DNA of 64,000 nt from CAZKRL01 sp964555295 (GCA_964555295.1 CAZKRL010000004.1:48160-112159); one strand, 5' to 3'; counted from the first letter of the stretch, positions 25,035 through 34,983 are shown. The notes: generated from the letters alone by a model not told the origin. A program made the numbers and translations.

Positions 25035-27605
25035 TTACCCCTCCATTCCTTCGTTGTTCTGACGCATATTCTTCCTTTTGAAAACTACAGCATCCACTTT
25101 GCCGAATTTCCAATTCAAATTGAAACGCACAAATTGCCAGTCGCGTCGCTTGAAGGTGTCTTGGGTAAACAAGGCGGTTTCACTATGTGTGAATTGAACC
25201 CGTGTGCGAAAAACATCTTGCATTGCAACACTGAAAACAAGGTTTTTATTCTTGCCAAATTCTTTTCTAATCGAAGCATCCAACGCATAAGTAGGTAAAA
25301 CATAGCCTTGCACCGTATTGTCTGTTCCGCCCCAGTTGCCGCCACCTCCCATGCCTCCGCCACCACCACCGCCGCCACCGATGTTGCCACCCCTTTCGGA
25401 AGAAGCCACCGCGAGTGCCCTGCGGCTTGAATAGTCGAACATGGTTTGAAATGTAAATCCTCTCGGTAATCTGAAAGCAATGTTGAATTTGGTCCACCAG
25501 CTCGAAATGGAGTTGGTGAGATTGGCATTGAGGTTGGTTCCATCAATGCTGGAGTTGTACAAATTGAAATTCGCGGTGATGTCAAGCCATGGCTTAGGCG
25601 ATGTTTTGGCTACGAATTCAATCCCGGTTGCAAGACTCGACTTGGCGTTGTCGTAAGTGTTAATAATGACGTCGCGATGGAGTACTTCGCTGTAGTTGAT
25701 GACCTGATTGCGTATGATGAGATTTTCTGAATAGCGTCCGTAGGCAGTCAATAGTAATGTGTTTCCTTTAGATATGTTGAATTGGTAAGAAAGCTCAGCG
25801 ACATGGGTGAATTCAGGTCGCAACAATGGATTGCCTCTGCTCACATTGAGCGAGTCACTATAATCCACGAAAGGTATCAATTGCAAAAAGCCGGGTCGGT
25901 TGATTTTTCTGGATACAGCAATTTGAACGTCCTGACGGCTATTGATGATGCGGGTTATGTATAGTGATGGGAAAAGTGCAATCGGGTATTGTATCGTAAA
26001 ACTTGCGGTAGAATCTTTCAATCGACCCAAATAGTAGCTGCTTTCACCCCTCAGACCAAGTTGGTATTTCCACTTTTCTGAATTCCTCGAATACGTTCCA
26101 TACAGCGCATATATCTGATCGTCATACGCATAGTTTACAAGCAAGTTTTTTATCTCTGTCAACGAATCAGTTCCGGGTTCTTTGACGTAATTCTTATACT
26201 CACTTTCGTAGTGACGGTAATATCCGCGGGTTCCTAATTCGATCTTACTTTTTTCATTCAGTCGGCGGGTGTAATCGGTTTGCAGTGTATAGAGTTGTGA
26301 GGCGCCGGAACCCGCTTGCCGCTGCAGTACATCCGGAAGATTTGTGTAGTCGGTTGAATAGTCTCCCGTGAAATCACTTGAAATACGATTCATGTTGAAG
26401 TCAGAGGTTAACTCATGGCCTTCTTCTTGAAATAAATGTTTGTAGAGAATACTGGTTCCCCAGTTCTGAAAAGTTCTGTCGGTGTTCGAGCTTCTGAACG
26501 ACTCGGCACTGCCGTAAATATTGCCAGAATCGATGGTGTCTGTAACAGATGATATGCTGTCTACCGGATTGAATTTTCCTTGTGTAAGCGATTGTGATAG
26601 CGTGAATGTGTTGCGGTTGTCGGCAAACCAATCGATGCCGGCTTTGCTATTCAGCATAAAGCCGTAATTGATATTACGCTGCTGTTGGTCGAGAACGGTG
26701 TTGGGCGAAGCGGTAAGGTCTGTTCTCTCGGTATATCCTCTGCTGATGTTCTTGCGCTGATTGTAATTGCCGTTGACGAAAAAATTGAATTTGCCTTGCC
26801 GAAGGTTCATATCCACTCCTGTATTCATCCGCGGCCGGGTGTCAACACCAACACGGATACTCCCGTTGTATCCCATACCTCGGTTTTTCTTCATAATGAT
26901 ATTCACGATTCCTCCGCCACCTCCACTGGCGTCATATTTAGCAGATGGATTACTGATGACTTCAACACGTTGTATGGCGTCTGCAGGGATTTGGTCAATA
27001 CTCAATGTAGTCGGTCGTCCATCTACGAAAATCTGGGGTGCGGCATTTCGCATGGTCACATTCCCATCCATGTCGAGCTGCAAGGCAGGAATGTTTCTCA
27101 AGACGTCTTCTCCGGTACCGCCCGCGTTCAACGCATTTTTTTCAACGTCGTATATTCTCTTGTCAAATTCAATCCGAAATTCATCACCGCCATCAATCAC
27201 TACTTCCTTAAGGGTTGCGGAGGCGGTAATACCCAGGTTCCCTAAATCCACAAAATTTTCTTTTACGATAAAGGATTTTTGAAACGGGGAATACCCAATT
27301 AAGGTGGCCCTGAAAATGAGCGAGGTATTTAGGGGTAGTTTTTCGATTTTGAAATCTCCATTGCTTTCGGTAAGACCGCCGGTAATCATCTCTGTACTGA
27401 TAGAATCAGGCATTCCAGGAACGGATTTGAAGATTTGTATAACCACGTATTCCAGTGCGTTTCGCGTTTCGCTGTCAATCATTTTTCCGTAGACATATCC
27501 TGTGCTTTCGCCACGTCCGCCACCACCCTTGTGGGGTTGAGCGACGACGCAAAAAGGACTCAGAGTAATGATGAGAAAGAGGTAGAAACGTTGCGTTATA
27601 ATCAT
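25035..27605 (-). CDS. TonB-dependent receptor-like outer-membrane protein with CarboxypepD_reg-like domain
   Basis: The ATG at 27605 gives a signal peptide (FLIITLSPFCVVAQ) and an 856-residue protein; the frame runs 51 codons further up without sense. After a Gly-rich stretch (HKGGGGRGES), residues ~35-125 form a carboxypeptidase-regulatory-like domain. A plug domain follows, with IFVDGRPTTLSIDQIPADAI and VEVISNPSAKYDASGGGGG, then an outer-membrane beta-barrel of the OMP_b-brl_3 type. One barrel loop (DNA about 25315-25395) is almost pure Gly. The terminal part reads VRFNLNWKFGKVDAV. Substrate unknown; no SusD partner is adjacent. Confidence 0.87.
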   Translation of the reverse strand: MIITQRFYLFLIITLSPFCVVAQPHKGGGGRGESTGYVYGKMIDSETRNALEYVVIQIFKSVPGMPDSISTEMITGGLTESNGDFKIEKLPLNTSLIFRATLIGYSPFQKSFIVKENFVDLGNLGITASATLKEVVIDGGDEFRIEFDKRIYDVEKNALNAGGTGEDVLRNIPALQLDMDGNVTMRNAAPQIFVDGRPTTLSIDQIPADAIQRVEVISNPSAKYDASGGGGGIVNIIMKKNRGMGYNGSIRVGVDTRPRMNTGVDMNLRQGKFNFFVNGNYNQRKNISRGYTERTDLTASPNTVLDQQQRNINYGFMLNSKAGIDWFADNRNTFTLSQSLTQGKFNPVDSISSVTDTIDSGNIYGSAESFRSSNTDRTFQNWGTSILYKHLFQEEGHELTSDFNMNRISSDFTGDYSTDYTNLPDVLQRQAGSGASQLYTLQTDYTRRLNEKSKIELGTRGYYRHYESEYKNYVKEPGTDSLTEIKNLLVNYAYDDQIYALYGTYSRNSEKWKYQLGLRGESSYYLGRLKDSTASFTIQYPIALFPSLYITRIINSRQDVQIAVSRKINRPGFLQLIPFVDYSDSLNVSRGNPLLRPEFTHVAELSYQFNISKGNTLLLTAYGRYSENLIIRNQVINYSEVLHRDVIINTYDNAKSSLATGIEFVAKTSPKPWLDITANFNLYNSSIDGTNLNANLTNSISSWWTKFNIAFRLPRGFTFQTMFDYSSRRALAVASSERGGNIGGGGGGGGGMGGGGNWGGTDNTVQGYVLPTYALDASIRKEFGKNKNLVFSVAMQDVFRTRVQFTHSETALFTQDTFKRRDWQFVRFNLNWKFGKVDAVVFKRKNMRQNNEGMEG

Positions 27606-27833
27606 TTTGCAAAGATGTCTATGGTTGCCGAATATGTCTCTTGTTCTCATGGAATGATTTTGTAAAATATCATTTATGACAGTTGGTTCAATGAGTTCTG
27701 AGATTATTGCATGAAGTAAGGTGAATAATGCAATCATCATCGCGCGTGCATGAGCCATCGCGTGAAGCGATTTATTCGCCAGAGTGTATTGAGGTCGTTG
27801 AAATTGCCAAGCAACTTTGTCTTAGTGTGAATT

Positions 27834-27841
27834 TACATTTG
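27834..27841 (+). promoter_or_regulatory. Candidate promoter: exact TAnnTTTG box (TACATTTG)
   Basis: TACATTTG lies 16 bases before the chosen ATG at 27857, which argues that the long open frame upstream is not the true N-terminus. No well-spaced -33 box was found. Confidence 0.4.
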
Positions 27842-27856
27842 AACCAAAGTATAACC

Positions 27857-28702
27857 ATGAATGCATCGCCGATCATTTCCGCAATCGAACTTCATCAGCT
27901 CTTGAAATCTGAAAATACGATATTGCTCGATGCCACGATACCGCCTGTTGGTTCTGTAAATGCGCTGCTGTCGGAATTCATTCCGGGCTCGATTAAATTT
28001 GATTTCGATCATGAAATCTGTGATCAGCTTTCGGATTTGCCCCATATGTTGCCTGCACCTGAGCAATTCGCCGAAAAAGTTGCCGCATTGGGTGTGAGCA
28101 ATTCCTCAAAAATTATTGTCTATGATCGCATCGGAATGTTTGCTGCGCCCCGGGCATGGTGGATGTTTAGAGTTATGGGGCACAAGCAGGTGCAAGTTCT
28201 TGACGGTGGTTTGCCTGCCTGGAAATCTGCTGGCTTCGAGGTTATTCATCATCTTTGTTTGCCTAATGCACCGGGAAACTTCTCCCCGTCATTTCAACCG
28301 CAATTGTTCGTCCGATGGGATGACGTAGTTAAGGCGCTGAAGAATGACGATGTTAGAGTTATGGATGCAAGATCATCCGGAAGATTCGCGGGGCGAGAGC
28401 AAGAACCCAGGCCCGGTCTTCGTTGCGGTCACATGCCCGGCGCACTGAATATTCCATTTCAGCGGGTGTTGAATGAGGGTAGGATGAAATCGGTTGACGA
28501 GCTCATGAATGTATTTGGTATGCATAATGACAGGCGAATGATCTTCTCCTGCGGTTCCGGGGTTACCGCTTGTATTCTGGCACTGGCAGCGGAGATGGCA
28601 GGTTTCTCGGATTGGGCGGTTTACGACGGATCATGGGCTGAGTGGGGCAGGGAAGGGTCGAGCTTTCCCGTAATTTCTGATGTCGCGAATATATCTTGTT
28701 GA
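27857..28702 (+). CDS. Thiosulfate/3-mercaptopyruvate sulfurtransferase (two rhodanese domains)
   Basis: The start at 27857 (MNASPIISAIELHQLL) yields 281 residues, the family's usual size. The first rhodanese domain (residues ~1-125) is structural: LLDATIPPVG, IPGSIKFDFD, IIVYDRIGMFAAPRAWWM. The second has the catalytic Cys232 in FSCGSGVTACILALA; the CGSGVT loop is the 3-mercaptopyruvate sulfurtransferase type. RFAGREQEPRPGLRCGHMPG is also characteristic. It moves sulfur from mercaptopyruvate or thiosulfate to thiol acceptors. It is divergent from the TonB receptor gene and stands alone, followed by clpC. Confidence 0.9.
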   Translation: MNASPIISAIELHQLLKSENTILLDATIPPVGSVNALLSEFIPGSIKFDFDHEICDQLSDLPHMLPAPEQFAEKVAALGVSNSSKIIVYDRIGMFAAPRAWWMFRVMGHKQVQVLDGGLPAWKSAGFEVIHHLCLPNAPGNFSPSFQPQLFVRWDDVVKALKNDDVRVMDARSSGRFAGREQEPRPGLRCGHMPGALNIPFQRVLNEGRMKSVDELMNVFGMHNDRRMIFSCGSGVTACILALAAEMAGFSDWAVYDGSWAEWGREGSSFPVISDVANISC

Positions 28703-28743
28703 AAAGACAACAGCTTTCAACGTTCGATTGTGAGCAAGATATC

Positions 28744-28751
28744 TACCTTTG
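28744..28751 (+). promoter_or_regulatory. Candidate clpC promoter: exact TAnnTTTG box (TACCTTTG)
   Basis: Exact -7 consensus 57 bases before the clpC ATG. The -33 region lacks a clear TTTG at the normal spacing. No CtsR- or CIRCE-like inverted repeat was seen. Confidence 0.4.
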
Positions 28752-28807
28752 TTTTGAACCAATGTAGAATTGGCGCACGTAATATTGTGAACTGAAAAAT
28801 CAATAAA

Positions 28808-31372
28808 ATGGAAGCAAAGTTTTCACCGCAGGTCAAGGACGTAATTCAATTCAGTCGTGAAGAGGCCATGCGATTCGGCCATAATTATATAGGGGTTGAA
28901 CATTTGCTTTTGGGGATTTTACGCGAGACCGATTGTGTAGCAATGCAGATTCTTAGGCGCTTGCTGGTTGACACCGAAAAGGTTCGTCGTCAGATTGAAC
29001 AAGCCATTAAGTCCTCAAGTGCCGGCTCCCCTCCACCTACCCAAATTCCTTTGGTCAAACAAGCTGAGCGAGTTCTAAAAATTACATATCTCGAGGCGAA
29101 GGCATTTAAATCTTCCCTTGTAGGTACCGAGCATTTACTTTTATCTATCATGAAAGACGAAGACAATATTGCAACACGACAACTCCTCGCTGCTGGGGTA
29201 GATTATCACGCGGTACGCGATGAAGCCATGAATATTAAATCTGCATCTACTCAGGAGCAACCTCGCGCAGAACACAGTGCTGCCGATGACGATGATGACG
29301 ATCGCGGTTCATTGGGTGGTGGCAGCACGCAGAAAAAACCGGGCGATAGTAAAAGCAAAACTCCTGTGCTCGATAATTTCGGGCGCGACCTTACCAAACT
29401 CGCCGAGGAAGGCAAGTTGGATCCCATAGTGGGTCGTGAAAAGGAAATTGAACGCGTATCTCAGGTGCTGTCGCGCAGAAAAAAGAACAATCCTATTTTA
29501 ATCGGTGAACCTGGCGTTGGTAAGTCGGCAATAGCTGAGGGCCTTGCACTTCGGATTATTCAACGCAAGGTGTCACGTGTGCTTTTCAATAAGCGAATTG
29601 TAACATTGGATATCGCCTCTCTTGTGGCGGGCACAAAGTATCGCGGTCAATTTGAAGAGCGAATGAAAGCCGTGATGAATGAATTGGAGAAATCACCGGA
29701 TGTCATTTTGTTCATTGATGAAATCCATACCATCGTTGGTGCTGGCGGAGCAAGCGGATCTCTCGACGCCAGCAACATGTTTAAACCTGCTCTTGCGCGG
29801 GGAGAAATTCAATGTGTGGGTGCTACAACGCTTGACGAGTATCGACAATATATCGAGAAGGACGGCGCACTGGAGCGACGATTCCAAAAGGTTATAGTGG
29901 ATCCTACTTCTGTTGAGGAGACCATTCAGATTTTGAATAATATCAAAGACAAATACGAAGAGCATCACAGTGTTTCCTACACACCCGAAGCTCTTATGGC
30001 TTGCGTTAAACTTACCTCGCGCTACATCACCGATCGTCATTTGCCCGATAAAGCCATAGACGCGCTCGATGAAGTGGGCTCAAGGGTTCACCTGAATAAT
30101 ATCAATGTCCCACAAGAAATTATCGATATCGAGAAGAGTATTGAGGATGTGAAGGAAGATAAGACGCGAGTTGTGCGCAGTCAGAATTACGAGGAAGCTG
30201 CTAAACTTCGTGATAAAGAAAAGCAGTTGCAGGAAAAATTAGAAGCAGCTAAAAAGCGTTGGGAGGCAGAAACCAAAACACATCGTGTTACTGTGACGGA
30301 GGCGAATGTGGAAGAGGTTGTAGCTATGATGACAGGTATTCCGGTTACTCGTGTTGCCGAAAAGGAAAGCGGCCGCCTCTCCAAGATGGATGCCGAATTG
30401 GAGGGCAAGGTGATCGGTCAAGATGCCGCTATCAAAAAGGTAGTAAAGGCAATCAAGCGGAATCGTGCGGGCTTAAAGGATCCCAATCGACCTATCGGCT
30501 CGTTTATTTTCCTCGGTCCAACGGGTGTAGGTAAAACGCAACTCGCCAAGGAACTGGCCAAGTATCTTTTCGACTCGGAAGAATCTCTCATTCGAATTGA
30601 TATGAGTGAGTATATGGAAAAGTTTGCGGTATCACGTTTGATTGGAGCGCCTCCGGGGTATGTGGGGTATGAAGAAGGTGGACAACTTACTGAGAAAGTC
30701 CGCCGCAGACCGTATTGTATTGTTTTGTTAGATGAAATTGAGAAGGCACACCCTGACGTGTTCAATTTATTACTGCAAGCGTTAGATGATGGCCAAATGA
30801 CGGATAGTCTGGGTCGAAAAGTAGATTTCAAAAATGCCATCATCATCATGACCAGTAACATTGGTGCAAGGCAACTGCAAGATTTTGGCACGGGTGTTGG
30901 TTTTGGAACTACCGCCCGCACGCAGCAGGAGGAGAGCGATAAAAAGAGTGTAATCGAGAATGCGCTTCGCAAGGCTTTCGCTCCTGAATTTATAAACCGT
31001 ATTGACGACCTCATCATATTTAACCCGCTCAGAAAGGAAGATATCTTCCAGATCATTGATATTGAATTGCAGAAGCTTTTCCACAGAGTTACGTTGTTGG
31101 GGTATCAAATCAAACTCACTGAGGCAGCAAAGAATTTTATCGCAGAACAGGGGTATGATGAGAAATTCGGTGCACGACCGCTGAAGCGTTCTATCCAGAA
31201 GTATCTGGAGGATCCTATTGCGGAGGAAATTATCTCTGCCAACCTAAAGCAGGGCGATACTCTGGTGGTGGATATCGACAAGGAATCCAAGATTGTTATG
31301 AGTGTTGAACAGGCAAAACCACAAAAGGAAAGCAAGAGCAAAGACAAGGGCGACAGCTCGGCCAAGGCTTAA
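28808..31372 (+). CDS. clpC: ATP-dependent Clp protease ATP-binding subunit ClpC
   Basis: An 854-residue Hsp100 unfoldase. Order: double Clp_N repeat (residues ~1-145), an acidic linker (ADDDDDDRGSLGGGS), AAA1 with GEPGVGKSAIAEG near 235 and VILFIDEIHT, a UVR-type coiled-coil middle domain with YEEAAKLRDKEKQLQ near 460, and AAA2 with GPTGVGKTQLAKEL near 570. A GVGFGT loop in AAA2 matches the (I/L/V)GF element that docks ClpP, so it works with ClpP rather than as a ClpB-type disaggregase. Its gene stands alone with its own candidate promoter and a short hairpin terminator. Confidence 0.95.
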   Translation: MEAKFSPQVKDVIQFSREEAMRFGHNYIGVEHLLLGILRETDCVAMQILRRLLVDTEKVRRQIEQAIKSSSAGSPPPTQIPLVKQAERVLKITYLEAKAFKSSLVGTEHLLLSIMKDEDNIATRQLLAAGVDYHAVRDEAMNIKSASTQEQPRAEHSAADDDDDDRGSLGGGSTQKKPGDSKSKTPVLDNFGRDLTKLAEEGKLDPIVGREKEIERVSQVLSRRKKNNPILIGEPGVGKSAIAEGLALRIIQRKVSRVLFNKRIVTLDIASLVAGTKYRGQFEERMKAVMNELEKSPDVILFIDEIHTIVGAGGASGSLDASNMFKPALARGEIQCVGATTLDEYRQYIEKDGALERRFQKVIVDPTSVEETIQILNNIKDKYEEHHSVSYTPEALMACVKLTSRYITDRHLPDKAIDALDEVGSRVHLNNINVPQEIIDIEKSIEDVKEDKTRVVRSQNYEEAAKLRDKEKQLQEKLEAAKKRWEAETKTHRVTVTEANVEEVVAMMTGIPVTRVAEKESGRLSKMDAELEGKVIGQDAAIKKVVKAIKRNRAGLKDPNRPIGSFIFLGPTGVGKTQLAKELAKYLFDSEESLIRIDMSEYMEKFAVSRLIGAPPGYVGYEEGGQLTEKVRRRPYCIVLLDEIEKAHPDVFNLLLQALDDGQMTDSLGRKVDFKNAIIIMTSNIGARQLQDFGTGVGFGTTARTQQEESDKKSVIENALRKAFAPEFINRIDDLIIFNPLRKEDIFQIIDIELQKLFHRVTLLGYQIKLTEAAKNFIAEQGYDEKFGARPLKRSIQKYLEDPIAEEIISANLKQGDTLVVDIDKESKIVMSVEQAKPQKESKSKDKGDSSAKA

Positions 31373-31400
31373 GACTTGATAGAGTAGGAAGGATTGAATT

Positions 31401-31423
31401 AAGTCACTCTTGACTTGTTTTTT
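31401..31423 (+). terminator. Short intrinsic terminator after clpC
   Basis: AAGTCA (31401-31406) and TGACTT (31411-31416) form a 6-bp stem with loop CTCT, followed by G and six T. The stem is weak but the T-run and position 29 bases after the clpC stop fit. Confidence 0.5.
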
Positions 31424-31714
31424 CGCTGAATGGACGATGAGTCTTATTTGGCATGGGTTAATTTCACAATTCAGTTCGTTATTATACTGTTGAGACCTTT
31501 GAAAATGGCGAATGCCTTCATCAGGGTTCCTGATTTTCTATTCTCAGAAGGGGTTCATGAATCATCCTACATTGTGCCAAGGGTAGTGAAATTGTAAGAG
31601 TTGAATAACTTGAAAATCTGTTCCTGTAAAATTTGGTCAATGGGCGTTGCAGGAAATCGTAACAATCCCTTACAATGTGTAGTGATTATCTCTCGGCTAA
31701 GCACTTCGCAGTTG

Positions 31715-31722
31715 TACTTTTG
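31715..31722 (+). promoter_or_regulatory. Candidate purB promoter: exact TAnnTTTG box (TACTTTTG)
   Basis: Exact -7 consensus ending 14 bases before the TTG start of purB, implying a leader of only a few bases. No -33 TTTG at standard spacing. Confidence 0.4.
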
Positions 31723-31736
31723 AGACTTCTTAATAC

Positions 31737-33101
31737 TTGAAAGTGAAACAACTCAATGCCATCTCGCCGGTCGACGGACGTTATGCCGCTCAAACGGAAG
31801 AGTTGCGTGATTACTTCTCTGAAGCAGCGCTGATGAGATACCGTGTGTGGGTCGAAATCGAGTACTTCATCTCTTTGTGTTCGCTGAATTTAAAAGGTAT
31901 GCAGGAACTGACTCCCGAAAATATCACATCGCTTCGGGAGATTGTTCTTGGTTTTGGTGATGCTGATGTATTTCGGATCAAGGATCAAGAGGCCATCTTG
32001 AATCATGACATTAAAGCTGTTGAATATTTCCTCCGCGAGAAGTTCTCCTCTTTGGGTTTGCAGCACACGGTTGAATTCATCCACTTTGGCCTCACTTCGC
32101 AAGACATTAACAATACTGCAATACCTGCCTCCTTGCGGGATGCAGAAGACCATGTATTGGAACCCAATATCGAGGCACTCATTCAAAAACTAACGGACCA
32201 GGCGGCGACTTGGAGTAACGTAACACTGCTCGCGCGTACGCACGGACAACCTGCATCGCCAACCTCTCTTGGAAAAGAGTGGTATGTTTTTGTTGAGCGC
32301 CTCAACGAGCAATTGATTCGATTACAGGAAATCCCGCACAGTGCCAAATTAGGTGGCGCAACCGGTAATTTTAACGCTCACTTTGCGGCCTATCCTCAAA
32401 CTGACTGGCCCGCTTTTGCAGATGAGTTTGTGAATGTGACGTTGGGCTTGCGTCGGTCACGTTTCACTACACAAATTGAGCATTACGATAACCTCGCCGC
32501 CCGCCTCGATGCCTATCGTCGAATCAATACCATACTCATAGATTTCACCCGGGATGTGTGGTCGTATATAAGTCTCGGCTATTTCCGTCAGAAAACAGTG
32601 GAGGGCGAGATTGGCTCATCGGCAATGCCTCACAAAGTAAATCCCATCGACTTCGAAAATGCAGAAGGTAACCTTGGAATTGCCAATGCTGTGTTATCTC
32701 ATCTCTCCGAAAAACTTCCGGTGAGCCGCTTGCAGCGCGATCTCACCGATAGCACCGTACTGCGTAATCTCGGTGTGCCATTGGCGCACATGCTCATTGC
32801 ATTTAAGGCAATAACTCGCGGCCTCAATAAACTTATGCTCGACGAAAGCAGAATTGCTTCAGATCTTGATCAAAACTGGGCGGTTGTGGCTGAGGCAATA
32901 CAAACGGTATTGCGCCGCGAAAACTATCCGCATCCATACGAAGCGCTACGTCAATTAACCCGCGGAAAGGCGCAGATACTTCAGAGTGATATACATACGT
33001 TCATCGATTCACTTGAACTTAACGCGTCAGTGAAGGCAGAACTGAAGAGCTTCACGCCTGCAAACTATCGGGGCGTTGATTTGCTCTCATCCGAATGGTA
33101 A
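31737..33101 (+). CDS. purB: Adenylosuccinate lyase
   Basis: A 454-residue fumarase-superfamily enzyme that removes fumarate from SAICAR and adenylosuccinate in purine synthesis. It begins LNAISPVDGRYA, the E. coli-type PurB N-terminus. Key motifs: FIHFGLTSQDINNTAIP, ARTHGQPASPTSLGKE and the signature loop GSSAMPHKVNPIDFENAEGN. The start is TTG at 31737: an in-frame stop lies two codons upstream (TAA 31731) and the next Met is too far in. The ABC exporter gene follows by 5 bases. Confidence 0.95.
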   Translation: MKVKQLNAISPVDGRYAAQTEELRDYFSEAALMRYRVWVEIEYFISLCSLNLKGMQELTPENITSLREIVLGFGDADVFRIKDQEAILNHDIKAVEYFLREKFSSLGLQHTVEFIHFGLTSQDINNTAIPASLRDAEDHVLEPNIEALIQKLTDQAATWSNVTLLARTHGQPASPTSLGKEWYVFVERLNEQLIRLQEIPHSAKLGGATGNFNAHFAAYPQTDWPAFADEFVNVTLGLRRSRFTTQIEHYDNLAARLDAYRRINTILIDFTRDVWSYISLGYFRQKTVEGEIGSSAMPHKVNPIDFENAEGNLGIANAVLSHLSEKLPVSRLQRDLTDSTVLRNLGVPLAHMLIAFKAITRGLNKLMLDESRIASDLDQNWAVVAEAIQTVLRRENYPHPYEALRQLTRGKAQILQSDIHTFIDSLELNASVKAELKSFTPANYRGVDLLSSEW

Positions 33102-33106
33102 ATTGA

Positions 33107-34888
33107 ATGAGTAAAATCAAAGACATTGCCGAATTAGTTGCCCCATACAAGCAGCGACTCCTCTGGAATTTCTTCTTCAATGTCCTCAACTCTTTTTTCT
33201 CGCTGTTTACTTTCCTTGGACTGGTGCCCTTTCTCTATATCCTATTTCGGGTGGAAGGGGGCAAAGGAAAGCATCTCGAACCCATTTCAGGATGGCTCGA
33301 TGCATACATCGCTGAACACGGGCAATGGCCTGCGCTCGCTTTGATGTGCGCATTTATCATGACCACGGCACTGCTCAAGAACCTGGTCAACTATCTCTCT
33401 TTGCTGAGCATCGCACACATACGCACTGCTGTTTCTCGCGACTTGCGCGACAAATTGTATCGAAAGATTTTGGAGCTTCCGGTGGCCTATTTTTCTGGGG
33501 AAAGAAAGGGGGATATTATTTCCCGAATGACCAATGACCTTATGGAAATTGAGTTCAGTGTGATCGGAACACTCGAAGCTTTGCTCAAGTCACCGGTAAT
33601 GATCATTCTCTCTCTTGTTACGCTATTTGTTATCTCCTGGAAACTCACGGTGTTTGCGCTGATTTTTCTGCCCTTGAGCGGCTTCTTGATTTCACGTATT
33701 GCAAAGAGTCTCAAGAATGCTGCGCATCGCGGCAAATCCAGCCTGGATGATTTGATTTCACACATCGATGAAACCATCAGTGGTATTCGTATCGTGCAGG
33801 TGTTCAACGCGAAGAAGGCCTTTCAACATCGGTTTACCGTAATCAATCATTCGTATTTCCGATTGATGCATGGCTTGTACAGAAAGGAATATCTCAGCTC
33901 GCCCATGAGTGAGTTTATATCGCTGTTGGTGATTTCTATACTGCTGCTGTTTGGCGGGAGAATCGTCATCGCTGGCGAAATGGGTGGGGAAATGCTCATC
34001 GGTTATCTGGTGGTATTTGCTCAGGTCATCGCGCCGGCAAGAGCATTCAGTGATGCTATCTTCAAGCTGAATAAGGGTGCCGCTTCCCTCGAAAGGGTTA
34101 AGGAAATTCTCAATGCACCTGAAACGGTTGTTGACGCTGCAAATGCTCGGGCGTGTGAACCATTTGCTCAGCAAATTGAATTCAGAAATATTCAATTCGG
34201 ATACCATGGTGATCCTGTAATTCGAGGTGTTTCATTCACTGTTCCAATGGGTAAAACCGTTGCGTTGGTAGGGCCCAGTGGCAGTGGCAAGACCACCTTG
34301 GCAAGTTTATTGGCTAGGTATTATGATCCGCAGCAAGGACAAGTACTGCTCGACGGTAACGACATCCGTCAGATAACTCTTAACAGTCTTCGCAGTCAGA
34401 TAGGATTTGTCTCTCAAGATGCCGTGCTATTCAATGATTCAATTCGCAACAATATCGCATTGGGACAAGAAATTATCGATGAAGAACGACTGCGTGTTGC
34501 TTCCCGTGAGGCCAATGCTGAAGAGTTTATTTCGTGTATTCCTGAAAGCTATGACTACAGAATTGGCGATGGTGGGAACAAACTCAGCGGCGGTCAACGT
34601 CAACGACTTGCCATTGCCAGAGCGCTGTATCGCAACCCGCCCATTCTCATATTGGACGAGGCCACGTCAGCGCTCGACAATGAAAGTGAAAAGTTGGTAC
34701 AGGACGCCCTCTTCAATTTGATGGAAAATCGCACTTGCCTTGTTATCGCACACCGTTTGAGTACCGTGCAACGAGCCGATGAAATTCTGGTACTTGACAA
34801 AGGGAGCATTATTGAACGTGGCAATCACTCAGAATTGATGGCGTTACAAGGCTTGTATTACCGCCTTGTTCAAGCTCAGGACCTATAG
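33107..34888 (+). CDS. ABC exporter, fused membrane and ATPase domains (MsbA-like)
   Basis: A 593-residue half-transporter. The N-terminal ~330 residues carry about six membrane helices with the type IV exporter coupling signature (LELPVAYFSGERKGDIISRM). The nucleotide-binding domain has GPSGSGKTTLASLLARYYDP (Walker A), the Q-loop GFVSQDAVLFNDSI, LSGGQRQRLAIARALYRNPP and LILDEATSALD, then the H-loop IAHRLSTV. It acts as a homodimer in the inner membrane. MsbA-like proteins often move lipid A or other lipids, but the substrate is not shown. It follows purB closely. Confidence 0.9.
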   Translation: MSKIKDIAELVAPYKQRLLWNFFFNVLNSFFSLFTFLGLVPFLYILFRVEGGKGKHLEPISGWLDAYIAEHGQWPALALMCAFIMTTALLKNLVNYLSLLSIAHIRTAVSRDLRDKLYRKILELPVAYFSGERKGDIISRMTNDLMEIEFSVIGTLEALLKSPVMIILSLVTLFVISWKLTVFALIFLPLSGFLISRIAKSLKNAAHRGKSSLDDLISHIDETISGIRIVQVFNAKKAFQHRFTVINHSYFRLMHGLYRKEYLSSPMSEFISLLVISILLLFGGRIVIAGEMGGEMLIGYLVVFAQVIAPARAFSDAIFKLNKGAASLERVKEILNAPETVVDAANARACEPFAQQIEFRNIQFGYHGDPVIRGVSFTVPMGKTVALVGPSGSGKTTLASLLARYYDPQQGQVLLDGNDIRQITLNSLRSQIGFVSQDAVLFNDSIRNNIALGQEIIDEERLRVASREANAEEFISCIPESYDYRIGDGGNKLSGGQRQRLAIARALYRNPPILILDEATSALDNESEKLVQDALFNLMENRTCLVIAHRLSTVQRADEILVLDKGSIIERGNHSELMALQGLYYRLVQAQDL

Positions 34889-34983
34889 GTTCAACAAAAC
34901 GCAAGTATTGAATCAACAAGTTTTCCACACTCGGAATCGTTACTCAATGAGTGGTCTATTTTCGTTCTCCAATTTTTGAAATC

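Larger units (their letters stand above)
31373..31736. other. Intergenic region clpC-purB (364 bases)
   Basis: No open reading frame or RNA gene was recognised. It holds a short hairpin terminator after clpC at 31401-31423 and an exact TAnnTTTG box at 31715-31722 just before purB. Nothing convincing is seen in the central ~290 bases. Confidence 0.6.

Noticed and set aside
26685..27245. A 186-codon open frame opposite the TonB receptor
   Set aside because: Lies inside the plug-domain coding region on the other strand; protein is low in recognisable features.
27606..27758. Upstream extension of the TonB receptor frame with an earlier ATG
   Set aside because: It would put 51 residues before a clear signal peptide and places the start over the divergent sulfurtransferase region.
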